A DNA stretch of 64,000 bases from Bermanella sp034112345 (GTDB lineage Bacteria > Pseudomonadota > Gammaproteobacteria > Pseudomonadales > Oceanobacteraceae), in NCBI GenBank assembly GCA_034112345.1, contig JAWUVN010000036.1, positions 4,133 to 68,132 of the forward strand. The letters are read 5' to 3'. The position numbers and the translations under genes were made by a program. Shown here one piece after another: positions 1 through 7,925 of this stretch. Position 1 is the first letter of the stretch; each line of letters starts with the position of its first letter. Below the pieces are notes generated by a model. It made no database searches and was not told the origin of the DNA. It saw only the letters and a list, made by a program, of their open reading frames with translations.

Positions 1-882
1 TCAGAAGACCTTACTGCGTTGAATAAGCAGGCCATATCGGCCGCCCAAAATCATATGGGGCATGTTGCATGGCTAACGGTAGGCTTTACTTTTTTAGTGG
101 TACTGGCGTTCGCTATAAATTTGATGTTGTTTGCACAGGGTTTAGTTTCGGCTTGGGTTTCGGTGTTGATAGTGGGGTTGTTAACGTATTTCTCGTACAC
201 GCCCTTACATGAAGCGGCCCATAGAAACATTAATGGTAACAACGAAAAACTTACTTGGTTAAATGATTTATGTGGTTACTTAGTTGCCCCGATTATTGCG
301 ATTCCGTATGCGTCTCATCGCTTAGAGCATTTTACTCATCATCGTTATACCAATCAGCCTGATAAAGACCCTGATTTTGTGATTAATGGATTGGGTAAAG
401 GTTTATTGATTGGTTTTTGGACAATGATCAAATTCATGTGGGTTCAAAACGCATTTTTTGCTTTAAACCATTGGAGCCGTGCCACGATTAAAGAGCGCAT
501 TGTTTTTTGTATCGAAGTCAGCGTGTCGATTGGCTGGCGTGCGGCGTTTATTTTACTGGTTGATCAGCCTGGGGTGGCTTGGGTAATTTTAGTAGGCTCT
601 TTAATAGGTGGATTTTTTACCGCGTATTGGTTTGCTTACCGCCCGCACTTACCTTACAAAGAGCCTAAGCGTTATAAAAATACAAATAGTTTGATTATGC
701 CCGCTTGTATGAAACCGTTTGAGTGGATTTGGTTAGGGCAAAACCTACACTCAATTCATCATCTTTTTCCGCGTGTGCCTTTTTATCGTTATCATAAACT
801 GCATGATGAAATAGAGCCCGTACTGCACGCACATGGCACACCGATCATTGGAATATTTAGCCATAAGCCAATTGATAAATAA
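1..882 (+). CDS. Fatty acid desaturase family membrane enzyme (5' end outside window)
   Basis: The frame is open to the first base, so the true start may lie upstream; in-window starts are TTG at 19 and ATG at 55. Counting from 19, three histidine clusters typical of membrane di-iron desaturases/hydroxylases are visible: HEAAH at residues 64-68, HRLEHFTHH at 100-108 and HSIHH at 244-248. Hydrophobic segments at about 15-60 and 165-205 fit a multi-pass inner-membrane protein. The family introduces a double bond or hydroxyl into acyl chains or carotenoids using O2 and an electron donor; the substrate cannot be read here. A beta-carotene hydroxylase-like role is an alternative. It converges on the malY-like gene. 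Confidence 0.8.
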   Translation, partial: SEDLTALNKQAISAAQNHMGHVAWLTVGFTFLVVLAFAINLMLFAQGLVSAWVSVLIVGLLTYFSYTPLHEAAHRNINGNNEKLTWLNDLCGYLVAPIIAIPYASHRLEHFTHHRYTNQPDKDPDFVINGLGKGLLIGFWTMIKFMWVQNAFFALNHWSRATIKERIVFCIEVSVSIGWRAAFILLVDQPGVAWVILVGSLIGGFFTAYWFAYRPHLPYKEPKRYKNTNSLIMPACMKPFEWIWLGQNLHSIHHLFPRVPFYRYHKLHDEIEPVLHAHGTPIIGIFSHKPIDK

Positions 883-890
883 TTGAGCTT

Positions 891-938
891 GTATGCTGGG
901 TTACGAAAACCGTAAAAAGGTTTGCTAACCCGCTCTAC
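891..938. repeat. Imperfect inverted intergenic repeat (GCTGGGTTA ... TAACCC type)
   Basis: The left arm GCTGGGTTACG and right arm GCTAACCCGC flank a short AT-rich loop between two convergent genes. It resembles the longer element at 13061-13115. It could form a hairpin ending transcripts from both sides. Function is inferred from position only. Confidence 0.45.
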
Positions 939-956
939 CTTTATAATTATTTATCT

Positions 957-2126
957 TTATAGTGTTGCCATTCTGGCTTGCACGGCTTTTTCAATACGAT
1001 CTAACGATTCAGCCAATAGGTCTCGTTGGCAACCAAAATTCAATCGCACATAGTCATTGTCACCAAATTCTGATCCAGCCGACATTCCCACTCCGTATTC
1101 TTCAAAATATTTCTGTGGGTTGTCCAGTTTTAGGTCTGCTACGTTTAGCCATGCTAGGTAGGTTGCTTCGCATGGGCGCATGCTGATGCCATTTATGGTA
1201 TTAATGCGATCTAAAATCAGTTGATGATTGCCTTGTAGATAAGGGATTAATTTTTGACGCCATGGCTCGCCGTATTTGTACGCTGCAATCGCGGCCTGCG
1301 TACCAATAATGTTTACATGACCTACCAGGCCGAACATTAGGTCGCTGTATTGTTTGCGTATTTTTGAATTTGGAATAATAGCAAAAGCACAGTCTAATCC
1401 TGCGATGTTAAACGTTTTACTGGGTGCCATTAACGTAATGCTTAAATTAGCTATGTTTTCATTAAGGCTGGCAATAGGGATATGTTTTTTGTTGTTTAGT
1501 ATTAAATCGCAATGCACATCATCGCTGCACATAATTAAGTTATGTTTGATGCACATATCTGCAATGTCTTGCAGTTCATCACGGTTGTATACCTTACCTA
1601 TGGGATTATGTGGATTGCAAAATAGCATTAGGCCGGTGTCAGGCGTGATGCTTTTTTCAAAGGCTGGGATATCCAGTTCCCAGTTATCGTTTTTAGCCTG
1701 TGTTGAAAAGGTTTGATTCTCGAACTCTAATATGGGCGAATGCTTCATTAAATGAGGGTAAACGGGCAATGCCGTAGTACCGGCTGGTTTACCATTTTTT
1801 ATGCTGATAGCACGAGCTACATTTAATCCTTTTACAACACCTGGTGTGAGTACAATCCATTCGGGTTGTATGACCCAATCATAATGGGTTTGGCAGTGGT
1901 CAACAATCAATTGCATCAGCTCTGGGTTATCTGATCCGTAGCCCAGTACGCCGTGCTGGCTTCTTTGAGTGATGGCATCCACAATTTCATCGGCGATATG
2001 AAAATCCATATCCGCCACCCACATTGGCAGGATGTCTTTATCTTTATAGCGTTTCCATTTAATGGAATCAGATTCGCTGCGATCAACGGGTTTGCCAAAA
2101 TAAGGGTAGGTGTGTTGTTCAGACAT
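957..2126 (-). CDS. MalY/PatB-type PLP-dependent cystathionine beta-lyase/aminotransferase
   Basis: A 389-aa fold-type I PLP enzyme. Seen: the N-terminal DILPMWVADMDF motif typical of the MalY/PatB group, CNPHNPIG at about 170-177, SDDVHCDL near 201, and the PLP-lysine motif APSKTFNIAG with Lys near 237. Family members cleave C-S bonds in cystathionine or cysteine, giving a thiol, pyruvate and ammonia, and some act as regulators. The frame extends to a TTG at 2159, but the ATG at 2126 starts the conserved MSEQHTYPYFGK sequence and is preferred. It appears monocistronic. Exact substrate is unknown. Confidence 0.88.
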   Translation of the reverse strand: MSEQHTYPYFGKPVDRSESDSIKWKRYKDKDILPMWVADMDFHIADEIVDAITQRSQHGVLGYGSDNPELMQLIVDHCQTHYDWVIQPEWIVLTPGVVKGLNVARAISIKNGKPAGTTALPVYPHLMKHSPILEFENQTFSTQAKNDNWELDIPAFEKSITPDTGLMLFCNPHNPIGKVYNRDELQDIADMCIKHNLIMCSDDVHCDLILNNKKHIPIASLNENIANLSITLMAPSKTFNIAGLDCAFAIIPNSKIRKQYSDLMFGLVGHVNIIGTQAAIAAYKYGEPWRQKLIPYLQGNHQLILDRINTINGISMRPCEATYLAWLNVADLKLDNPQKYFEEYGVGMSAGSEFGDNDYVRLNFGCQRDLLAESLDRIEKAVQARMATL

Positions 2127-2257
2127 ATTGCTGGTCGCCAAGATCAAAGGTATTAACAATTTATTGTATGGGACCAGTGTAAACAGAATTACGCATAAGT
2201 GAACAGTTTGAATGCTCAGTTATGCTTGATTGACTTGTCCCTTGATAGGGTAGGGAT

Positions 2258-2977
2258 TTATTTGGCTGGAATTAATAGCTCGTTTAAAGCCAATTTATTT
2301 GGTCGGTAGGTGTTTACGGCATCTTTTGTTGGATAACCTAATGCTAAGCCGCACACCAGTTTATAGCCTTCTGGTATATCAAAGTGTTCTTCTAAAGGGG
2401 ATCGCCACATCCCCAGTGCCCCTTGTGCGCACGTGCCTAAGCCTTTGTTAGTGGCGGAAAGCATAAGTGATTGCATCATGATGCCTGCATCCACAAAGGC
2501 GGTGAATTTCATACCTGGGTGAACAAACACAAATATGGCGGCAGGAGCATCAAAAAATGTGAAGTTACGAGCCATTTGCTCGTCCCGTGCCTTTGAGTCA
2601 CCACGTTTGATATCTAATATTTGATATAAACCTCGGCCTGTCTCCATTCGGCGTTTCTGAAATATACCTGGGTACTTACCAAGAATGGGTTTGAAGTCGC
2701 CATCAGGCATGGCCTTGCTTGTTAGTGCCGAAAACACTTTGAGAGGCATGGGTTTGCGCTGTATTTTGTTTATTTTGTGGTATTTAGCCAATAGTGCCTG
2801 GCCCAGTTTTTTGCAGGTATCCCCTGTGGCCACAGCAATTTTATAAGGTTGTGTATTTGAGCTAGAAGGGGATTCTAATGCGTCTAATAGAATGTCATCT
2901 AGAATAGTTTGATCAATTTCTTCATCAGTAAATGCGCGGATGCTTCTGCGAATATTTAATACGTCGTTAAATTCCAT
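2258..2977 (-). CDS. Nitroreductase family FMN-dependent oxidoreductase
   Basis: A 239-aa protein starting with the classic nitroreductase opening IRRSIRAFTDEEI, followed by SPSSSNTQPY (FMN-phosphate and ribityl contact region) and a late GLGTCAQGAL segment that usually contacts FMN. The family reduces nitroaromatics, quinones or enones with NAD(P)H in the cytoplasm. A basic insert at about 65-115 is larger than in the minimal family fold. It lies alone between malY-like and the ABC exporter genes, so the context gives no substrate. Confidence 0.85.
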   Translation of the reverse strand: MEFNDVLNIRRSIRAFTDEEIDQTILDDILLDALESPSSSNTQPYKIAVATGDTCKKLGQALLAKYHKINKIQRKPMPLKVFSALTSKAMPDGDFKPILGKYPGIFQKRRMETGRGLYQILDIKRGDSKARDEQMARNFTFFDAPAAIFVFVHPGMKFTAFVDAGIMMQSLMLSATNKGLGTCAQGALGMWRSPLEEHFDIPEGYKLVCGLALGYPTKDAVNTYRPNKLALNELLIPAK

Positions 2978-3187
2978 TAGTAAGCTAGCTCTTTTTATTT
3001 TTAATCCGTTGGCCTGCTCTGATGATTAGACCCTGACAATACTGATTGTTTTATAAATTTATCGTGTTGTACCTGAATGCAAAACAGTAAGTAATTTAAA
3101 GCATTTAGGCAATAATCGAATAGGCCAAAAAGATTGGCGAGAAAGATTATTCGACTTATTTTCTTGGGTTGAATCGGGTTTGTTAAA

Positions 3188-4333
3188 TTAATCTAGATTC
3201 TTTTTAAATCGCACTGATGCAAATACTAAACCTGCTATTGTGAATGTAAATAACCATAACACATCGTATTCCATATCTAATATGGTGACATCTTTTAACA
3301 CTATGGATCTTATTAATCGCATAAAGTGTGTAGCAGGAAATACTTCAGCAATGTACTGAGCTGCTAATGGCATGGCTTCGTAAGGAAACATAAAGCCTGA
3401 TAATAAAATAGAGGGCAATAATATGAATATGGTCAATTGCGTTGATTGAAGCTGATTAACGGTAATTGTCGATATGATTAATCCTAATACTAAACTGGCT
3501 GCTATGAACAGTAACGTAGCCAAACCAAGTTGAATTAAGCTGCCATTGATGGGCACAGAAAAAACCAAATGCCCTAATCCTAAAATGATGATGACTTGTA
3601 ATAGTCCGATAAAAATATAAGGAAATATTTTTCCTATCATTAACTCGTATGTGCGCACAGGCGTTGTAATGAGCATTTCTAAATTTCCCCGTTCGCGCTC
3701 TCGTACAATGGCGGCAGAGGTAAACATGATCATGGTCATGGTTAGAATAATGCCCACTAATCCAGGCACAATATTAACAGCCGTGCGTTGCTCAGGATTG
3801 TAAAGCAGTGCGACTTCAAATGTGGGTGTGCTGCGGTTGGTGGGTTTGTTTAGAAGTTCTGATAACGGCATACTTCTTAGGCTTTTAATTGCACTGGCAA
3901 TGACGGTATCGCTGCCATCAACTAACCATTGTGCAATGGGGCGGTCAGTTTGTTCATTGGTGCTGGGCGGGGTGGTAAACCCTAAGCTAGAGTGCCTGGC
4001 CACTCTTTGGCTTAAGTCAGGCGGTATGATTAATAGCGCTCGAATTTTTGAACTGGCCAGTGCAGATTTTGCCGATTGTAAATTATTATACTGTTGTTCA
4101 AATTTAACAATTTGAGTGGCTGTTACGGTTTGAATCAGTACCCGACTTAATCCAGTTTGGCTTTGGTCGTAAACGCCTACAGGAATGTCATGGACATGGG
4201 TATTGATAGCATAACCAAATAACATTAATTGAATCAGTGGAATCATAATGACCATGCCAAAGGTCATGCGGTCTCGTTTTAATTGGATCAGTTCTTTGCC
4301 AACAATAGCGGAGATTCGAGATATCATTTTCAT
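3188..4333 (-). CDS. ABC-2 type transporter permease (YhhJ/YbhS-like)
   Basis: A 381-aa permease with one N-terminal membrane segment after a KELIQLKRDR amphipathic stretch, a periplasmic domain of about 150 residues, then about five membrane helices containing RERERGNLEMLITTPVRTYELMIGK, shortened here to its key residues RERERG and LITTP, diagnostic for ABC-2 permeases. The preferred start is ATG at 4333, which overlaps the stop of the upstream ATPase gene as ATGA and implies translational coupling. With the HlyD and ATPase genes it forms a three-gene drug or small-molecule exporter of the YbhGFSR/YhiI-YhhJ type, here with a single permease subunit. Confidence 0.88.
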   Translation of the reverse strand: MKMISRISAIVGKELIQLKRDRMTFGMVIMIPLIQLMLFGYAINTHVHDIPVGVYDQSQTGLSRVLIQTVTATQIVKFEQQYNNLQSAKSALASSKIRALLIIPPDLSQRVARHSSLGFTTPPSTNEQTDRPIAQWLVDGSDTVIASAIKSLRSMPLSELLNKPTNRSTPTFEVALLYNPEQRTAVNIVPGLVGIILTMTMIMFTSAAIVRERERGNLEMLITTPVRTYELMIGKIFPYIFIGLLQVIIILGLGHLVFSVPINGSLIQLGLATLLFIAASLVLGLIISTITVNQLQSTQLTIFILLPSILLSGFMFPYEAMPLAAQYIAEVFPATHFMRLIRSIVLKDVTILDMEYDVLWLFTFTIAGLVFASVRFKKNLD

Positions 4334-5259
4334 TGTTGTCTCCCTTTTCCAGTACAGGTGACAAATACATCTTCTAGGCTGGGTCTTACAATGGCGCATT
4401 CATTACGGTCATTGATAAAGGGAAGTTTTGATAAATATAATATCGGGTCTTTGATCTCTTTTTTAATTAATACTCTTAGTCTTGCGCCCAATTGAGCAGC
4501 AGAAATAACGGCTGGTGTGTTAACTAATAATTTTTTTAAAGCACGAATGTCAGTAGCAGTTAAGTCAATCACATGAGCGTTCATATCTTTCATGAGTTGT
4601 TCTGGGCTGCCATCAGCGCGTTTTATCCCGTTTTCTAGAATGGCCAATTTGTGGCAACGTTCTGCTTCGTCCATGTAGTGAGTTGACACTAAAATAGTGG
4701 TGCCTTGATCGCGTAAATCAAATAGTTGCTCCCAAAACTCTCGACGATTTTCGGGGTCAACTGCAGATGTTGGCTCGTCTAAAAACAACAGTTTTGGCTG
4801 GTGAATAGTGGCACCCGCAAGGGCGAGCCTTTGTCGTTGGCCACCACTCATACTGCCTGCCAATTGTGTGGTTTTTTGTTCTAATTCAAAAATACTTAAT
4901 AGTTGTTTAATACGTTGAGCTTGTTGGTGTTTATTTAATCCATAAATTTTGGCTAAGAATTGTAGATTTTCTTTAACGGTTAAATCGTCATAGAGCGAGA
5001 ATTTTTGCGTCATATAGCCTATTTGGTTACGCAACGCTTCTGCTTCACCTGGGAGACTAAGCCCTAATACCTCAACCTCGCCAGAGGTGGGTTTTAATAG
5101 GCCGGTGAGTAATCGAATGGCAGTGGTTTTACCGCAACCATTTGGGCCTAAAAATCCATATATTTTTCCACGCTCAACTTCTAAATCTAAATGGTCAATG
5201 GCTTTTAGTTCACCAAAGTGCCGGGAGAGATTGCGTGCAGTAATGGCAAACTGGCTCAT
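4330..5259 (-). CDS. ABC transporter ATPase of the HlyD/ABC-2 export operon
   Basis: A 309-aa ATPase with Walker A GPNGCGKTT at about 38-46, Q-loop YMTQKFSLY, signature MSGGQRQRL, Walker B LLFLDEPTSAVDP and a switch histidine in STHYMDEAE. After the about 220-residue nucleotide-binding domain a C-terminal extension ends in SLEDVFVTCTGKG, normal for drug-export ATPases of the YbhF/CcmA class. It overlaps the HlyD gene by 4 nt and the permease by 4 nt, so the three are co-expressed. It powers export through the adjacent permease at the inner membrane. Confidence 0.92.
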   Translation of the reverse strand: MSQFAITARNLSRHFGELKAIDHLDLEVERGKIYGFLGPNGCGKTTAIRLLTGLLKPTSGEVEVLGLSLPGEAEALRNQIGYMTQKFSLYDDLTVKENLQFLAKIYGLNKHQQAQRIKQLLSIFELEQKTTQLAGSMSGGQRQRLALAGATIHQPKLLFLDEPTSAVDPENRREFWEQLFDLRDQGTTILVSTHYMDEAERCHKLAILENGIKRADGSPEQLMKDMNAHVIDLTATDIRALKKLLVNTPAVISAAQLGARLRVLIKKEIKDPILYLSKLPFINDRNECAIVRPSLEDVFVTCTGKGRQQ

Positions 5260-6230
5260 GGTAATTGTACTTGAGCAGGAACCCCATTGGGTAAATGCGC
5301 ATATTCTTTGGGCAGTTGAACCTGAGCTAAATACATTAAGCCCGACCGATCTGTTTGGTTTAATGCATAATAAGGGGTAAAGGCCGGTTGATTAGATACC
5401 CAACGGACGGTACCGGTAATGGCACTGGGAACACCGTCTACAAAGACTGGTAATTCTAAACCAATATGAATATTCACGCGCTTTGGTTCGGGGACATATA
5501 AACGAACAAATGGAGCTGTGCCTGCCAATATCACGGCCACTGGACTGCCTATAATAACGCGTTCGCCTAAATTCCAAGGTAGGTTATCTAGTATTCCATC
5601 ACGGGTGGCTTTGATGCTTAAGTTATCCAGTTTTTTATTTTCGCTGGCCAGAACCGCTTGAGCTGAATGTAAAGAAGCTTCTGCCATTTGTAGATCTTCA
5701 ATTCGTGTGCCGTTGGTGAGCTGTTGAAGGTTTTTATTAAGTGCATCTAGGCTGGCTCTTTTTTTATCTCTTAATGCTAATGCTTTATTTAAATTTGCAT
5801 CACTTGTTAGTTGGTCTTTTGATAAATTTACTTCACGTTGATAGGCGGCTTCTAATTCTTGTAAATCGGCTTTCTCACCTCTGACTTTTGCAGTAGCAGC
5901 AGACACTTCTTCTGGCCTTGCTCCGTGGCGTAATTTTTCAAGGTTGGCTTGCGCAAGTTCAACACCCGCCTTGGCTTTATTTACTTGTGCTTGTTGTAAT
6001 GTGTCATCAAATTGAACCAGTAGTGTGCCCTTAGTAACGACACTGCCTGCATTTACGGGCAGAGCGGTGATGACTTCATTGGTTGTGGCGGTATGAGCAA
6101 TACGCTCACGTTCGAGTGTCCCCAATACTAAATTTGAATCTTGTGTGTCACAACCAACTAATAGACCGCTTGTTACCATCAGAGTAAATAGAGCTGGGAG
6201 CATGAGGTTTGAATCAATGAAGCGAGTCAT
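5256..6230 (-). CDS. HlyD-family membrane fusion protein, probable lipoprotein
   Basis: A 324-aa periplasmic adaptor. The N-terminus has a hydrophobic segment ending in a lipobox-like LLVGC (Cys near 27), so it is probably lipid-anchored, whereas the E. coli YbhG type is not. A biotinyl-lipoyl-like half domain follows (ALPVNAGSVVTKGTLLVQFD), then a coiled-coil hairpin at about 80-195 rich in Ala/Gln/Glu/Lys, then the return lipoyl half (TRDGILDNLPWNLGERV) and a beta-barrel. It links the ABC pump to an outer membrane channel, which is not encoded in this window. It is first in the operon with the ATPase and permease. Confidence 0.87.
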   Translation of the reverse strand: MTRFIDSNLMLPALFTLMVTSGLLVGCDTQDSNLVLGTLERERIAHTATTNEVITALPVNAGSVVTKGTLLVQFDDTLQQAQVNKAKAGVELAQANLEKLRHGARPEEVSAATAKVRGEKADLQELEAAYQREVNLSKDQLTSDANLNKALALRDKKRASLDALNKNLQQLTNGTRIEDLQMAEASLHSAQAVLASENKKLDNLSIKATRDGILDNLPWNLGERVIIGSPVAVILAGTAPFVRLYVPEPKRVNIHIGLELPVFVDGVPSAITGTVRWVSNQPAFTPYYALNQTDRSGLMYLAQVQLPKEYAHLPNGVPAQVQLP

Positions 6231-6353
6231 AAATTATCCAGTGTTCCGTCTTAAAAATGAGTAAAGATTTATCTCAGTGTTACAGATAAGCATAAAGATG
6301 GCTTGTACTGGATCATGGTAACGCGAAATAAAGCCAAAAACTGGGGTAATTGC

Positions 6354-6620
6354 CTAATTAAGGACGCCGCTATTGTCTTCGTTAAAAGCGAACTTTAGGC
6401 CCATGCCATCGGTGGTGTAGCGTACCACTTTCATGGTTACAATAGGTGCTTGCATAGGCAGCCTTATCATTTGAACCGAGACCTTTTCACCCAATTCGGG
6501 CGGGGTAATGTCCCCTTTTAATATAAAAACACCGCCATCAGATATGTCACCCGAGTCTAGCAGTACACTGCCTACAGAAGGATGTGTGAATTTAACCTTG
6601 GCCTTAACTTTGGATCGCAT
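6354..6620 (-). CDS. Small PilZ-domain protein, start region abnormal
   Basis: The 88-aa product from ATG 6620 is a single PilZ domain with the DISDGGVFI signature and a terminal GMGLKFAF strand. PilZ proteins bind cyclic di-GMP using RxxxR just before the domain. Here the codons for N-R-R-R-D directly precede the ATG in frame (6621-6635), so R-R-D-M-R would form RxxxR, but that stretch has no ATG/GTG/TTG and is preceded by an in-frame TAA at 6651-6653. Either the 5' end is mutated or the translated protein has lost half of its ligand motif. Confidence 0.65.
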   Translation of the reverse strand: MRSKVKAKVKFTHPSVGSVLLDSGDISDGGVFILKGDITPPELGEKVSVQMIRLPMQAPIVTMKVVRYTTDGMGLKFAFNEDNSGVLN

Positions 6621-6770
6621 ATCTCTGCGGCGGTTATCGTTTGCATTGGATTAATTGATGAACGACAAGTCTTTAAAATCAATGAGTTGATGGATATGAA
6701 TAAGTATATTTTAAAGCCACTATTTAACTAATTCTCAGCGACTACTGAAAGTCTTATAAGCTTGTGCAAG

Positions 6771-6870
6771 GACGTATTATGCACTTTGTGCGTGTGATGT
6801 TAAGTTTCTCAGCGATACTTACGGGTTTTTAAGTCGTAGGGTGTATTAGTGCCGTTGGCCCATAATAGAC
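6771..6870. repeat. Intergenic ~100 bp repeat, copy 1, ending in a REP-like palindrome
   Basis: This copy shares the blocks GCACTTTGT, GATGTTAAGTTTCTCAG, TAAGTCGTAG and GTGTATTAG with copy 2 at 6921-7034. The last 30 bases (6841-6870) correspond to the palindrome at 7005-7034 but are less perfect. No ORF is present. The 619 bases between the PilZ gene and the ybbA-like gene hold these two copies and no gene that I can see. Confidence 0.7.
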
Positions 6871-6920
6871 CTTTATGAATTGGCATTCTTCTAGCTTGGT
6901 GAATGAGTTGGATGCTTGAA

Positions 6921-7034
6921 GGTGTATTACGCACTTTGTACTAATAACACACTACGCGTGATGTTAAGTTTCTCAGTGGTACGTACGGATTTGTAAGTCG
7001 TAGAGTGTATTAGGGCCGTTGGCCCGTAATACAC
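6921..7034. repeat. Intergenic ~100 bp repeat, copy 2, with a near-perfect 30 bp palindrome
   Basis: Direct repeat of 6771-6870 with a few small insertions. Bases 7005-7034 form an inverted repeat: arm GTGTATTA pairs with TAATACAC, and inner GGCC pairs with GGCC around a GTT loop. The same 30-base architecture recurs at 38498-38527 with compensated base changes. A REP-like mobile or structural element is the simplest reading. Confidence 0.7.
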
Positions 7035-7239
7035 AATAAATGTTCACTGTCATATCAATTTTAAAAAGCCATTGTTTCACCATTAAATAAGACAATCTCT
7101 TAGATGATGTGTTGGAACACTGATTTCCTGTAAAGAAGCTTAAACATGGTTGTGTAACCCTGATATTAATGATTGTATTCCATATTATTTATTTAGCCCT
7201 GCTAACACTTGTTAGCCATTTTTAAAGGCCATTCTATTT

Positions 7240-7923
7240 ATGTTACACGTTAAGAATTTAAGTAAGACTCTCACATTAGCTGATCAAGCCCTGAATATTT
7301 TAGTAGACGTGAATCTAGACGTAAAAGCTGGTGAATCATTGGCTATTGTGGGAAAAAGTGGTTCGGGAAAATCCACTTTACTAAGTTTGTTGGCTGGATT
7401 AGATAAAGCCAGTGTTGGACAAATTTTAATCGGCGGCGAAGACCTTTCACAAATGGATGAAGATGGGCGTGCAGCGGTTCGAAAAAAACATGTGGGTTTT
7501 GTATTTCAAAACTTTCAATTACTGCCACATCTAACCGCATTGGATAATGTCATGCTGCCGTTAGAGTTGATGGGCAATACGAACGCCAGCGAAATCGCCA
7601 AAGAATGGCTTGATAAGGTCGGCCTGAAGGATCGTATCAATCATCAACCAAATCAATTGAGCGGTGGCGAGCAGCAGCGTGTTGCCATTGCCAGAGCGTT
7701 TTGTTGTGAACCCGATTTACTGTTTGCCGATGAGCCAACTGGGAATTTAGATGAGCACACAGGTTTAACCATCGAAAACTTATTGTTCACATTAAACAAA
7801 GAACTGGGCACTACCTTAATATTAGTTACTCATGATGAACAGCTTGCCAAAAAGTGTCAGCGTCAAGTTCATCTTGAAGATGGTGTGTTAACAGAATCCA
7901 CTTCGCAGACAGAGCAGGCCTAA
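7240..7923 (+). CDS. ybbA: YbbA/LolD-like ABC transporter ATPase
   Basis: A 227-aa ATPase with Walker A GKSGSGKST (about 38-46), Q-loop FVFQNFQLLPHLTA, signature LSGGEQQRVAIARA, Walker B LLFADEPTGNLD and switch His in LVTHDEQLA. The LLPHLTALDNV and EPTGNLD motifs place it in the MacB/LolD/FtsE-like clade. The adjacent gene, 2 nt downstream, encodes an FtsX-like permease of YbbP size, so the pair matches the ybbA-ybbP arrangement. In some bacteria this system sits beside an esterase (tesA-type); here an esterase follows the permease. Symbol assigned from synteny and motif. Confidence 0.88.
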   Translation: MLHVKNLSKTLTLADQALNILVDVNLDVKAGESLAIVGKSGSGKSTLLSLLAGLDKASVGQILIGGEDLSQMDEDGRAAVRKKHVGFVFQNFQLLPHLTALDNVMLPLELMGNTNASEIAKEWLDKVGLKDRINHQPNQLSGGEQQRVAIARAFCCEPDLLFADEPTGNLDEHTGLTIENLLFTLNKELGTTLILVTHDEQLAKKCQRQVHLEDGVLTESTSQTEQA

Positions 7924-7925
7924 TT

